Assembly: GCA_023399105.1 (NCBI GenBank)
Contig: JAEWQT010000324.1
Location: 1-11,292 of the forward strand
From: Pseudomonadota bacterium
GTDB lineage: Bacteria > Pseudomonadota > Gammaproteobacteria > Pseudomonadales > Oceanobacteraceae
Direction of reading: 5' to 3'
DNA length: 11,292 nucleotides
The notes below the pieces were generated by a model. It ran no database searches. It had not been told where the DNA came from and saw only the letters and a program-made list of their open reading frames with translations. A program made the translations under genes and the position numbers. This document shows, piece by piece, positions 1 to 7,382 of the stretch. Every line of letters starts with the position of its first letter. The stretch's first letter is position 1.

Positions 1-1992
1 CCCGGCATTACCCGTCAGGGCCGCGACAGCATTCTGGTGCAGATGCCGGGGGTGGAAGACCCGGCGCAGATCCGCGCTCTGTTGGGTACCACGGCGCAGC
101 TGAATTTTCATTGGGTGGCCGACAGCCGCAGCAACGCGGCCCGTATCCAGCGGCCGCTGGCGGATGGCAGCCAAACCCTGTGGCTCGAACGTGAAGTGGC
201 CATGGCCGGCGAGCATGTGCGCGACGCGCAGCTGGGCTTTAACGCCGAGTCTGGCCAGCCGGTGGTGAACTTCCGCCTCGATTCCGCTGGTACCCGCATT
301 TTCGGCGATCTGACTCAGGCCAACGTCGGCCGCGCACTGGCCATTGTGCTGGATAACCGCGTGATTACCGCGCCGGTGATCCGCTCCGTCATTGCTGGCG
401 GACAAGGGGAAATCAGCGGCGCGTTTACCAGTAAAGAAGCCTCAGAAGTGGCGCTGCTGCTGCGCTCCGGCGCCTTGCCGGCGCCGCTGGACGTGGTGGA
501 AGAACGCACCATCGGCCCCGATCTGGGCAGCGATGCCATCAGCATGGGCCTGACCACGGGGTTGCTGGGGGCGGCATTGGTGCTGGTTTTTATGCTGCTG
601 GCCTATGGCCGCTGGGGCTTGTTGGCCAGCGTGACGCTGAGCCTGAACGTGATGCTGATCTTTGCCGTGCTGACGGTGCTGGGGGCTACGCTGACCCTGC
701 CGGGAATTGCCGGTCTGATCCTCACCATCGGTATGGCGGTGGACGCTAACATTCTGATTAACGAACGCATCCGCGAAGAAAGCCGCAATGGCCGCTCACC
801 GCAGCTGGCGTTAAAGCTGGGCTTCGATCGCGCCTACCGCACCATTGTCGATGCCAACGTCACCACATTGATTGCCGTGGGGCTGTTGTTTTTATTCGGT
901 ACCGGGCCGGTGCGTGGCTTTGCCGTCACCATCGGCATCGGTTTGCTCACCTCCATGTTTACCGCCATTGCGGTAACCCGCTTATTGCTGGAACTGGGGC
1001 AGCGCCGCCGGCCACAGGCGCTGGCAGAATTACCGCTGCAACGCTGGCTCCAGCGGCTCACACAAACACCGCTGAACATTATGCGCGGGCGCGTACTGGG
1101 GCTGGGTTTGTCGGTTTTGTTATCGGTGGCATCGCTGGTGTTGCTGGTGCAGCCGGGGCTGAATTACGGCATTGATTTCCGTGGCGGTACGCTGCTGGAA
1201 ACCCATTTGCCACAGGTGCCGACCAACCAGTTGCGTGATGTGCTGGAGCAGCAGGGTTTCAGCCAGATCAGCCTGCAGGAGCTGGGCGGTGCTGGCGAAT
1301 ATTTGCTGCGTTTGCCGTTGGCGGCGGAAGGCGGCCATGCGCTGGCCGACGCCGTAAAAAGCAGTCTGCAGGCCCAGTGGCCGGAGGCTGAATTTCCACG
1401 CCTGGAAATGGTGGGGGCGAAAGTCAGCGGTCAGTTTGCCGATGTCACCATTCTGGCAGTACTGCTCGCCGTGACCGGGATGCTGGGTTATTTATGGCTG
1501 CGTTTTGAATCGCATTTTGCGCTGGCGGCCACCTTAACGGTGCTGCTGGATGTGACCAAAACCATCGGTTTTTTTGTGCTCACCGGTCTGGATTTTAATT
1601 TAACCGCCGTGGCAGCATTGCTGGCGCTGATCGGTTATTCGGTCAACGATAAAGTGGTGGTGTTTGACCGCGTGCGTGAAACTTTGCGTGCGCAGCCCGG
1701 CATGGATTGGCCGCAGGTGCTGAACGACAGTATTACCGCAACCTTAAGTCGTACCGTATTTACCTCGGTGACCACGGCGCTGGCGTTGTTGCCGATGGCC
1801 ATTGCCGGCGGTGCGGCGGTGGCCAGCTTTGCCCAGCCGATGCTGTTCGGCGTGGTGGTGGGAACCCTGTCGTCGATCTTTGTGGCCTCATCCATCCTGT
1901 ATTATCTGGGGCAGCGCCGGCAGCGCTTGGGGTTGGCGCAGCTGCGTCCGACGGATGAGGAAATTCAGCAGCAATTACAGCGGATTCCATAA
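1..1992 (+). CDS. secDF: Protein translocase SecDF, fused SecD-SecF (5' partial)
   Basis: This is an RND-type accessory subunit of the Sec translocon, which uses the proton-motive force to help pull exported proteins across the inner membrane. The reading frame is open from base 1, so the N-terminus (TM1 and the first part of the P1 domain) lies outside the window; the first internal ATG at 37 is not the start. The visible 663 residues begin in the SecD periplasmic domain (QMPGVEDPAQIR). The SecD membrane half follows, with the signature GMAVDANILINERIREE and its conserved Asp near residue 248. A basic linker at about residues 335-360 leads into SecF-type sequence from about residue 361. That half carries NYGIDFRGGTLLE and GYSVNDKVVVFDRVRET. 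No stop or frameshift separates the halves, so this is a true fusion, whereas most gammaproteobacteria have separate secD and secF genes. The TAA stop is at 1990-1992. Confidence 0.95.
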   Translation, partial: PGITRQGRDSILVQMPGVEDPAQIRALLGTTAQLNFHWVADSRSNAARIQRPLADGSQTLWLEREVAMAGEHVRDAQLGFNAESGQPVVNFRLDSAGTRIFGDLTQANVGRALAIVLDNRVITAPVIRSVIAGGQGEISGAFTSKEASEVALLLRSGALPAPLDVVEERTIGPDLGSDAISMGLTTGLLGAALVLVFMLLAYGRWGLLASVTLSLNVMLIFAVLTVLGATLTLPGIAGLILTIGMAVDANILINERIREESRNGRSPQLALKLGFDRAYRTIVDANVTTLIAVGLLFLFGTGPVRGFAVTIGIGLLTSMFTAIAVTRLLLELGQRRRPQALAELPLQRWLQRLTQTPLNIMRGRVLGLGLSVLLSVASLVLLVQPGLNYGIDFRGGTLLETHLPQVPTNQLRDVLEQQGFSQISLQELGGAGEYLLRLPLAAEGGHALADAVKSSLQAQWPEAEFPRLEMVGAKVSGQFADVTILAVLLAVTGMLGYLWLRFESHFALAATLTVLLDVTKTIGFFVLTGLDFNLTAVAALLALIGYSVNDKVVVFDRVRETLRAQPGMDWPQVLNDSITATLSRTVFTSVTTALALLPMAIAGGAAVASFAQPMLFGVVVGTLSSIFVASSILYYLGQRRQRLGLAQLRPTDEEIQQQLQRIP

Positions 1993-2010
1993 ACACATTG
2001 GTAATAACAC

Positions 2011-2027
2011 GGGCCTGTAACAGGCCC
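2011..2027 (+). terminator. Intergenic hairpin between secDF and antiporter gene
   Basis: GGGCCTG-TAA-CAGGCCC is a perfect 7-base-pair stem with a 3-base loop, 18 bases after the secDF stop. It is followed only by ATT, not a T-run, so it is not a textbook intrinsic terminator. It could weaken read-through into the antiporter gene or protect the secDF 3' end. The antiporter ribosome binding site begins 5 bases after the stem. Confidence 0.35.
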
Positions 2028-2043
2028 ATTCAGGAGCAATACG

Positions 2044-3105
2044 ATGGTGTGGTTCATGTTGGTGGCCGGTCTGGTGCTGCTGATTATCGGAGCGGACGTG
2101 CTGGTGCGTGGTGCTGCCCGGCTGGCTGCTGCGTTCGGGGTGCCGGCACTGGTGATCGGTTTGACGGTGGTGGCCTTCGGCACCAGCGCGCCCGAACTGG
2201 CGGTGAGCGTTAAATCGTCTTTTGCCGGGCAGGCTGAACTGGCCATCGCCAATGTGGTCGGCAGTAATATTTTTAACGTGTTATTTATTCTGGGGTTGTC
2301 GGCGCTGGTTGCACCATTGGTGGTGTCGCAGCAACTGATCCGTCAGGACGTTCCCATTATGATCGGCCTGTCGGCACTGGTGGTGCTGATGATACTGGAT
2401 GGCATGATCGGCCGGCAGGAAGCCGTGGTACTGGTCACCGGATTGCTGCTGTATACCGTATTTCTGTTTTATCAGGGGCGTAAGAATAATGCGGCTGAGG
2501 CGGATGCAGGCAGCGACGCAGAGCCGGCTGCGCCGCTGTGGCAAAACCTGTTGCTGGTGGTGGGTGGTCTGGCCTTGCTGGTGCTGGGGTCACGCTGGCT
2601 GGTGGACAGTGCGGTCAGCATTGCCGCGTCCTTTGGTGTCAGTGAAGCCGTGATCGGACTGACCATTATTGCGGCGGGGACGTCATTACCGGAAGTCATG
2701 ACCTCGGTCATGGCGACCCTTAAAGGTGAGCGCGATATTGCGGTTGGTAACGTGGTAGGCAGTAACGTTTTTAATATTCTGTGTGTGCTGGGGGTATCCG
2801 GACTGGTATCGCCGCAACCGCTGGTAGCCGGTGAACAATTATCCGGTATTGATATTCCGGTGATGCTGGCCGTTGCCGCTTTATGTTTACCGCTGTTTTT
2901 TACCGGAGCCATGCTGCATCGCACAGAAGGGGCGGTATTTTTGCTGTTGTATCTGGCGTATGTGGGTTACATGGTGACGCTGGCAACCGCATCGCCATAC
3001 AACGGTTTGCTGTTGCAGATCATCAGTTTCGGCTTATTGCCGCTGGTGGGATTATTTGTACTGGTAACGCTGGCGCATGATCTGCGCCAGCGTCGCAAAG
3101 CTTAA
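2044..3105 (+). CDS. Calcium/sodium antiporter, YrbG/CaCA family
   Basis: This is an inner-membrane cation exchanger of the CaCA superfamily (the K+-dependent Na+/Ca2+ exchanger-like branch that includes E. coli YrbG). It probably exports Ca2+ in exchange for Na+ or H+. Its 353 residues are close to the usual family length and are almost all hydrophobic segments. The two inverted alpha repeats that define the family are plain. The first has GLTVVAFGTSAPELAVS and NVVGSNIFNVLFILG at about residues 38-85. The second has GLTIIAAGTSLPEVMTS and NVVGSNVFNILCVLG at about residues 205-250. The acidic residues in the GTSxPE motifs are the expected ion ligands. A hydrophilic loop rich in Ala, Glu and Asp (about residues 145-160) separates the halves. 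The ATG at 2044 is preceded by AGGAG at 2032-2036, which supports this start. The true substrate cannot be read from sequence. Confidence 0.93.
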   Translation: MVWFMLVAGLVLLIIGADVLVRGAARLAAAFGVPALVIGLTVVAFGTSAPELAVSVKSSFAGQAELAIANVVGSNIFNVLFILGLSALVAPLVVSQQLIRQDVPIMIGLSALVVLMILDGMIGRQEAVVLVTGLLLYTVFLFYQGRKNNAAEADAGSDAEPAAPLWQNLLLVVGGLALLVLGSRWLVDSAVSIAASFGVSEAVIGLTIIAAGTSLPEVMTSVMATLKGERDIAVGNVVGSNVFNILCVLGVSGLVSPQPLVAGEQLSGIDIPVMLAVAALCLPLFFTGAMLHRTEGAVFLLLYLAYVGYMVTLATASPYNGLLLQIISFGLLPLVGLFVLVTLAHDLRQRRKA

Positions 3106-3113
3106 ATAACCCC

Positions 3114-3131
3114 AGGGAGCCTCTGGATAAC
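3114..3131 (+). repeat. Left terminal inverted repeat of the element
   Basis: AGGGAGCCTCTGGATAAC lies 8 bases downstream of the antiporter stop codon and matches the right terminus at 17 of 18 positions in inverted orientation. The antiporter stop (TAA, 3103-3105) is upstream of the element and so is not affected by it. Confidence 0.85.
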
Positions 3132-3251
3132 TCTGCACAGCTCTGCGCGAGTCTTTCCGGGCTGTAGAGCCAGGCGGCGAACGCGGAGAATGGCGAGTCC
3201 TTTTCAAGTTCGCCAACACCGCTATGCGGCCAGGAAAGCCGCGCCCTACGG

Positions 3252-3347
3252 GGATTGCAGGAAAGCCCTGACTCGGTGTCGCCGGATTTTGACAGAACCC
3301 GCTATGCCTGCAACCCGGCTTCGTGATTCAGAACTTTCCTGCAATCC
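3252..3347. repeat. Internal 14-bp perfect inverted repeat inside the element
   Basis: GGATTGCAGGAAAG at 3252-3265 is exactly complementary to CTTTCCTGCAATCC at 3334-3347, with a 68-base interior. Together with the shorter internal and terminal repeats this means the element could fold into a nested cruciform or a strongly structured RNA on either strand. Confidence 0.8.
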
Positions 3348-3361
3348 AGAGCGGGCACCGG

Positions 3362-3379
3362 GTTATTCAGAGGCTCCCT
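3362..3379 (-). repeat. Right terminal inverted repeat, encoding the oxidase C-terminus
   Basis: On the minus strand this reads AGGGAGCCTCTGAATAAC. In the frame of the oxidase gene the bases CTA-GGG-AGC-CTC-TGA give the last residues Leu-Gly-Ser-Leu and the stop codon. The TGA at 3369-3367 lies wholly within the repeat. Confidence 0.85.
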
Positions 3380-4797
3380 AGCACCTTCCGCAGATGGTCG
3401 TTTAATAAGCGACCCTGCGGGTCCATTTCCTGACGTACCTTTAAGAAATCACCAAAACGCTCATAACGTGCGGCAAATTCTTTGGCGCTGAGGGTGTTAA
3501 TTTTTCCCCAGTGCGGACGGCCATCGTATTTCCAGAAAATCGACTCAATCGCAGCGAAGTATTTTTTATAATCTTTGTCATGGAAATTATGACAGCTGAT
3601 GGCAAAACCATCGCGTTTATAAAACGGACTCAGCCAGAAATCATCGGCCTGAATATAACGGGCTTCGATGGGGAAAATCACCGGGATTTTTTCTTTCTTA
3701 ATGGTGGCCAGAATTTCGCGCAGACATTGCGGGCCGACTTCGGCGGGTACGCTGTATTCCATTTCGTTAAACAGAATATCGCGCAGATTACCGAAAATTT
3801 CGTGCGAGGCGCCGTAGCGGGTTTCCGGTTCGACGGTGCTGGCTCCGTAGTTCACCAGCCAGCGGCGTGCAAACGGAATGTAGTCGATCACATTCGACAT
3901 CATGCGGAAGGCTTCATAGGCATCGCCGCTGGGCGGCGGTACGTCGGCAGGAATCTCAGCCGGATCAATTTTATCCAGTGAAATACCCAGCATGTAATCG
4001 CTGTGTGGCAGCGCGTACATTTCATAATGGCGATGCTGACGGCTCAGTTCAGCGGCGCGTTCCAGACCTTCTTCTTCCGACATCATCCAGCTGTGTTCTT
4101 TGAGGTAATACGCCGGATCGGCCTGAATACGGGCGCGGGTCATAATGCCCAGTGCGCCGATGTGATTGCCACCGGCCCAGAATAAATCGCTGTTTTTATC
4201 CGGGCTGCAGTCAACGATTTCACCGCTGGTACTGGCAAAGCGCATCTGCCGCAGCTGTGTGGACAGGGTGCCCAGTTCGCGTCCGGTGCCGTGGGTCGAG
4301 GTCGCAATGGCGCCGGCAAACGACTGACTGTCGATGTCCGACATATTGATGGTGGACAGGCCGTGCTCCCACAGGCTTTTACCCAGCTGCGATAAGCGCG
4401 TGCCACCCAGCACATCGGCCTGACCGGTCGTGGTGTCGACGTTTTCGACGCCGCGCAGACGCGCCAGGGATAACAGTGTCTGGTCGGTGGGAACCAGCGC
4501 GCTGAAACTGTGGCCGGAACCCACGCAGCGGATGGTTTGGTTGGCATTCTTCAGAATATCGAGCAGTTCCGCTTCATTGCGGGGTAGCAGCCGCTCGTTG
4601 GGCTGACAGCTCTGATTGCCCGACCAGTTGCTCCAAGGCAGCACGCGCTCGCCGTTACGGCCAATAATACCGGCTTCGGCAACCGGTTTAACGCTGCTGC
4701 TGCAAGCGCTGGTGGCGGTTGTACCGCCGGCGACTAACCCAACCGCACTGAGCTTCAGCAGATTGCGGCGGCTTAACGAAATACGATCAAAATTCAT
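3367..4797 (-). CDS. Tat-exported FAD-dependent sugar-lactone oxidase/dehydrogenase
   Basis: This is a VAO-fold flavoprotein of the L-gulonolactone / D-arabinono-1,4-lactone oxidase family, 476 residues. The N-terminus has a twin-arginine signal (SRRNLLKLS at residues 9-17, then a hydrophobic stretch), so the folded, FAD-loaded enzyme should reach the periplasm. A Cys at 32 follows the signal, but its lipobox is poor. NWSGNQ (57-62) precedes the FAD-binding domain. CVGSGHSFS contains His96, the position that carries covalent FAD in gulonolactone oxidases. GAIATSTHGTG (about 162-172) is the second flavin motif. HWGK at 429-432 is the hallmark of the C-terminal ALO domain. The start at 4797 is chosen because the Tat signal follows directly and GGAG lies 8 bases upstream; the longer open frame to 5004 only overlaps the cytochrome gene. 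The gene starts 2 bases after the cytochrome stop. Its last codons come from an inserted repeat. The substrate (aldonolactone, alditol or other) is unknown. Confidence 0.88.
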   Translation of the reverse strand: MNFDRISLSRRNLLKLSAVGLVAGGTTATSACSSSVKPVAEAGIIGRNGERVLPWSNWSGNQSCQPNERLLPRNEAELLDILKNANQTIRCVGSGHSFSALVPTDQTLLSLARLRGVENVDTTTGQADVLGGTRLSQLGKSLWEHGLSTINMSDIDSQSFAGAIATSTHGTGRELGTLSTQLRQMRFASTSGEIVDCSPDKNSDLFWAGGNHIGALGIMTRARIQADPAYYLKEHSWMMSEEEGLERAAELSRQHRHYEMYALPHSDYMLGISLDKIDPAEIPADVPPPSGDAYEAFRMMSNVIDYIPFARRWLVNYGASTVEPETRYGASHEIFGNLRDILFNEMEYSVPAEVGPQCLREILATIKKEKIPVIFPIEARYIQADDFWLSPFYKRDGFAISCHNFHDKDYKKYFAAIESIFWKYDGRPHWGKINTLSAKEFAARYERFGDFLKVRQEMDPQGRLLNDHLRKVLGSL

Positions 4798-4799
4798 CC

Positions 4800-5096
4800 T
4801 TACTGCTCCCGGCTCATGTAGCGGATGAGATCTTCCAGTTCCTGTGGCCCGCATTCGTTGCAGGTGCCCATGGCCGGCATATTGCCGGTACCCCGGATGG
4901 CATTGCTGACCAGTGTAGGCATGCCTTTTTTCAGGTATGGCTGCCAGTCGCGGCTGAAACTGCGCGGTGCACCCGATACAGCAGCTCCATGACAGGCCTG
5001 GCAATAGAGTTCGTACAGTTCGCGGGTGTAGTCATCATCGGCGTGGGCGGCCGGCAGCACAGTGACCAGCAGCAGCGCGGTGAGTGTTTTTCTCAT
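4800..5096 (-). CDS. Periplasmic monoheme cytochrome c, cytochrome c5-like
   Basis: This encodes a 98-residue exported class I cytochrome c. Residues 1-19 form a Sec signal peptide (positive MRK, hydrophobic core, likely cleavage after AHA). CQACH at 32-36 is the CxxCH heme-binding site, and Met73 in GNMPAMG is the probable sixth ligand. TCNECG adds a second Cys pair (79 and 82) just after the Met, followed by an ELEDLIRYM-type helix; this pattern is typical of cytochrome c5, where the pair forms a disulfide. The start at 5096 is chosen because the signal peptide begins there; the open frame to 5402 runs back through yibQ and has no such features. The stop is 2 bases before the oxidase ATG, implying translational coupling. 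The likely role is to accept electrons from the flavoenzyme and pass them to the respiratory chain, inferred from the pairing. Confidence 0.88.
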   Translation of the reverse strand: MRKTLTALLLVTVLPAAHADDDYTRELYELYCQACHGAAVSGAPRSFSRDWQPYLKKGMPTLVSNAIRGTGNMPAMGTCNECGPQELEDLIRYMSREQ

Positions 5097-5226
5097 TATT
5101 ATTGTTCCGTGATTCGATAAAACGGAACGATAGTACAACTTTGTCGGCAAGCAGGAAAAGCAGCCACAGCAGATTGGCCGTTCTGGTGGTATGGCATTGG
5201 CTGGTCGTGGGGTTGCGGCCTGACAA
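5097..5226 (-). other. Intergenic region upstream of the cytochrome/oxidase pair
   Basis: These 130 bases separate yibQ from the cytochrome gene, more than any spacing in the preceding operon, so the redox pair may have its own promoter. Near the cytochrome start the minus strand is AT-richer and holds TACTAT (about 5135-5130) as a possible -10 element, but no good -35 lies at a proper distance. A weak stem (GGCCA/TGGCT on the minus strand, followed by GCTTTT) might end yibQ transcripts. Neither signal is strong. Confidence 0.25.
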
Positions 5227-6003
5227 TCAGCGCCCGGAAGTGGCCTGCAGCAGGTAGCGTGATGGCGGCAGTGGCCGGTAAAAGCGCTGCCACAGGCGTT
5301 GCTGCAGGAAGCGGTCGATACGTTGCAGCTGTACCTGTTGGGGGGGCAGAGCCGGCAGCGCCGTGCGCAAAAACGCCAGAGTTTCCGGATAGGGGTGGCC
5401 AATTAACACGGCATAGCCACGCTTGCGCGCCCGCGCTACGGCCTGGGCAAACTGGCGCTGCAGCGCCGCAGGGCTGAGGTCGTTATCCAGAAATACATCG
5501 CGCTCCAGCGCCGGAATGCCAGCCAGCATGGCCTGTTCCAGCGCCACGCTGTTGGGGTTGGTCAGGCTGTCGACAAAGTACAGACCGGCTTCGGCAATCA
5601 CCGGCATCAGGGCGGCCATTGCCTCACTGTTCTGGGTCAGCAGGCTGCCCATGTGGTTATTCACGCCCTGCACATGAGGAATGGCGGCCAGGTTGTCGCG
5701 CAGGGTTTGCTGCAGGGTGGCGGTGTCCATGTCGGGGTATAAACCACCTGGGCCGAGTTTGGCGCCCTGTTCGTTGGCCATCGGCGCGTGCAGCAGAATG
5801 CCATGGCCTTGCTGAAAGGCCTGGCTGGCCAGGCTGCGGGCATGCGGCGTATGGGGCAGAAAGGCCAGGTTCAGCGGGCCGGGCAGTGCCAGGGTTTGCT
5901 GGCCCAGCGCACGGTTGTTGCCGACATCATCAATAATCAGCAGCAGCTGGGCGGCCTGGGTACTGCTGCTGAGGCCGAGCCAGAACAGAATACAACGCAG
6001 CAC
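5227..6003 (-). CDS. yibQ: Divergent polysaccharide deacetylase family protein YibQ
   Basis: This 258-residue exported protein belongs to the YibQ (formerly DUF610) divergent polysaccharide deacetylase family, whose enzymatic activity is not established. A short hydrophobic leader (about residues 1-18, ending TQAA) suggests periplasmic location. Family motifs appear in order: LLLIIDDVGNN with Asp25-Asp26, ILLHAPM, GPGGL, GVNNHMGS, YFVDSLT, RDVFLDN and LIGHPYPETL. These supply the Asp and His residues expected of a NodB-like metal site. The start is a GTG (6003-6001) placed directly after the ctpA TAA stop with no spacer, which points to translational coupling. In E. coli yibQ follows envC; here ctpA lies between them, as known in Pseudomonas. 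A cell-wall or polysaccharide role is inferred from this context. Confidence 0.92.
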   Translation of the reverse strand: MLRCILFWLGLSSSTQAAQLLLIIDDVGNNRALGQQTLALPGPLNLAFLPHTPHARSLASQAFQQGHGILLHAPMANEQGAKLGPGGLYPDMDTATLQQTLRDNLAAIPHVQGVNNHMGSLLTQNSEAMAALMPVIAEAGLYFVDSLTNPNSVALEQAMLAGIPALERDVFLDNDLSPAALQRQFAQAVARARKRGYAVLIGHPYPETLAFLRTALPALPPQQVQLQRIDRFLQQRLWQRFYRPLPPSRYLLQATSGR

Positions 6004-7335
6004 TTAAGGTTCCCGGCGGGCCCCCAAAATGGTCAGGCCGCGCAGCAGGGTGTGGGCTTCGTAGAGTTGGAAGTCTTTTTTCAGCAGTTCGCTGCCGGGG
6101 TCGGCCACATCGGCATTTTCGGTACCGGCGTCGCTGTGATCGCTTTTGCTGGTGTTACGCAGATGGCCGGGCAGGTTGGATTCTTTGTACACGCGCTGCT
6201 CCAGCGGCGTGACTTCGCTTTGTTCAATCACAATATCCGGACGGATGCCCTGAGCCTGAATGGAGCGGCCATTGGGGGTGAAGTAGCGGGCGGTGGTCAG
6301 TTTCACCGCGCTGTCTTCGGTGATCGGTAACACACTTTGTACCGAGCCTTTGCCGAACGATTGGGTGCCGACAATTAAGGCGCGCTGATGATCCTGCAGG
6401 GCGCCGGCGACAATCTCGGACGCTGAGGCCGAGCCGGCGTTGATTAATACCACCACCGCCACATCACCCGCCGGGGTATGGCTGGTGGCCGAATAGCTCA
6501 CTTCGGAATTGCTGGCCCGGCCTTCGGTGTACACAATCAGGCCGGTGCTGATAAAGGCATCCACCACTTCCACGGCCGCATCCAGTACGCCGCCGGGGTT
6601 ATTGCGCAAATCCAGAATAATGCCGTTCAGCGGCTCGGTTTTATCGCTGTGCCATTGCTCCAGAATGGCCATTAAATCGGCGCCGGTATTTTCCTGAAAC
6701 TGGGTAATGCGCACATAGCCAATGCCATTGCTGAGCATTTCATTGCGGACGCTGGCCACTTTGATTTCGGCCCGGGTCAGGGTGAAGGTGAGTAGAGATT
6801 TTTCCCCGGGGCGGCGGATTTCCAGTTCAATATCGGTACCCGGTGCGCCGCGCATTTTTTCCACGGCATCGTTCAGGTTCATGCCCATCACGGCTTCACC
6901 GTCGAGGCTGACGATCAGATCACCGGCGCGGATACCGGCTTGTTGCGCCGGCGTGTCATCAATGGGGGTTACCACCAGAATCAGGCCGTCCTGCATGCTC
7001 ACTTCAATGCCCAGACCGCCGAATTTGCCCGAGGTATTTTCCTGCAGGTCGGCAAAGGCATCGGCCTGCAGATAAGCCGAATGCGGATCGAGTGAGCTGA
7101 GCATGCCGTTAATGGCGTATTCAAACAGGGTTTTATCGTCGATTTCTTCCACATACGCGCTGCGGATGCGGTCAAAAATTTCGGTGAAATTACGCAGCTC
7201 CTGCAGCGGCAGGGCGCCGGGCTGTTGCTGACTGGTATCTTCTGCGGTGGCGGCGTTGATAGACACCGGCAGGCACAGACACCCCAGAACAACAGGCACA
7301 ACACAACGGCGGAGCAGGGACACAGAATTCAGCAT
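6004..7335 (-). CDS. ctpA: Carboxyl-terminal processing protease, S41 family
   Basis: This 443-residue periplasmic serine protease of the CtpA/Prc type cleaves proteins near their C-termini; in Pseudomonas the counterpart degrades murein hydrolases with a lipoprotein partner. The N-terminal 29 or so residues form a signal peptide (basic LLRR, then hydrophobic, ending INA). A Ser/Gln-rich linker follows. The PDZ domain spans about residues 105-190, starting GGLGIEV and containing AGIRAGDLIVSLDGE. The catalytic core has GYVRITQF, DLRNNPGG and NAGSASASEIVAGAL with Ser304 as nucleophile. The general base Lys329 and Gln333 lie in FGKGSVQ, and the Ser-Lys spacing of 25 matches the family. The domain ends with YFTPNGRSIQAQGIRPD. 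The length is normal. The gene lies 47 bases after envC and abuts yibQ, consistent with a shared cell-envelope operon. Confidence 0.95.
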   Translation of the reverse strand: MLNSVSLLRRCVVPVVLGCLCLPVSINAATAEDTSQQQPGALPLQELRNFTEIFDRIRSAYVEEIDDKTLFEYAINGMLSSLDPHSAYLQADAFADLQENTSGKFGGLGIEVSMQDGLILVVTPIDDTPAQQAGIRAGDLIVSLDGEAVMGMNLNDAVEKMRGAPGTDIELEIRRPGEKSLLTFTLTRAEIKVASVRNEMLSNGIGYVRITQFQENTGADLMAILEQWHSDKTEPLNGIILDLRNNPGGVLDAAVEVVDAFISTGLIVYTEGRASNSEVSYSATSHTPAGDVAVVVLINAGSASASEIVAGALQDHQRALIVGTQSFGKGSVQSVLPITEDSAVKLTTARYFTPNGRSIQAQGIRPDIVIEQSEVTPLEQRVYKESNLPGHLRNTSKSDHSDAGTENADVADPGSELLKKDFQLYEAHTLLRGLTILGARREP

Positions 7336-7358
7336 GACAACACCCGGTTCAGATCAAA

Positions 7359-7373
7359 GCCATGCAGCATGGC
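7359..7373 (-). other. Small hairpin between envC and ctpA
   Basis: GCCATG-CTG-CATGGC on the minus strand is a perfect 6-base-pair stem with a 3-base loop, followed by TTTGAT. It sits within the 47-base envC-ctpA gap. It is too weak and too T-poor to be a confident terminator, and might act as an mRNA processing or partial attenuation site. Confidence 0.3.
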
Positions 7374-7382
7374 ATAAATTGG

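Larger units (their letters stand above)
3114..3379. mobile_element. Transposase-less MITE-like element with 18-bp TIRs
   Basis: The space between two convergent genes is almost entirely one element bounded by inverted termini AGGGAGCCTCTGGATAAC (left) and, on the opposite strand, AGGGAGCCTCTGAATAAC (right), 17 of 18 identical. It holds no convincing ORF, so it would be a non-autonomous element or an internally deleted insertion sequence. The interior has a 14-base perfect inverted repeat, a 7-base one (GGCGAAC/GTTCGCC at 3176-3182 and 3208-3214), and direct repeats CAGGAAAGCC (3231, 3258) and CCGCTATGC (3219, 3299). If the element proper is taken as 3116-3377, the flanks are CCAG and CTAG. 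These could be a slightly decayed 4-base target duplication of the YTAR type typical of the IS5 family. That family assignment is inference; the inverted termini are seen directly. Confidence 0.8.

Noticed and set aside
3190..3381. A 63-codon open frame inside the intergenic element
   Set aside because: It is fully inside the inverted-repeat element, has no ribosome binding site or domain, and its composition looks like a by-product of the repeats.
4798..5004. N-terminal extension of the oxidase frame to 5004
   Set aside because: The extension overlaps the cytochrome gene and lacks signal or domain features; the Tat signal and ribosome binding site fit the start at 4797.
5140..5226. A weak stem followed by GCTTTT downstream of yibQ as an intrinsic terminator
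   Set aside because: The stem is only about five pairs with one wobble and an 8-base loop, so it is not convincing by eye.
5788..6330. A 180-codon open frame on the plus strand opposite yibQ and ctpA
   Set aside because: It is antisense to two well-supported genes, with low-complexity Gly/Ala/Gln composition and no motif.
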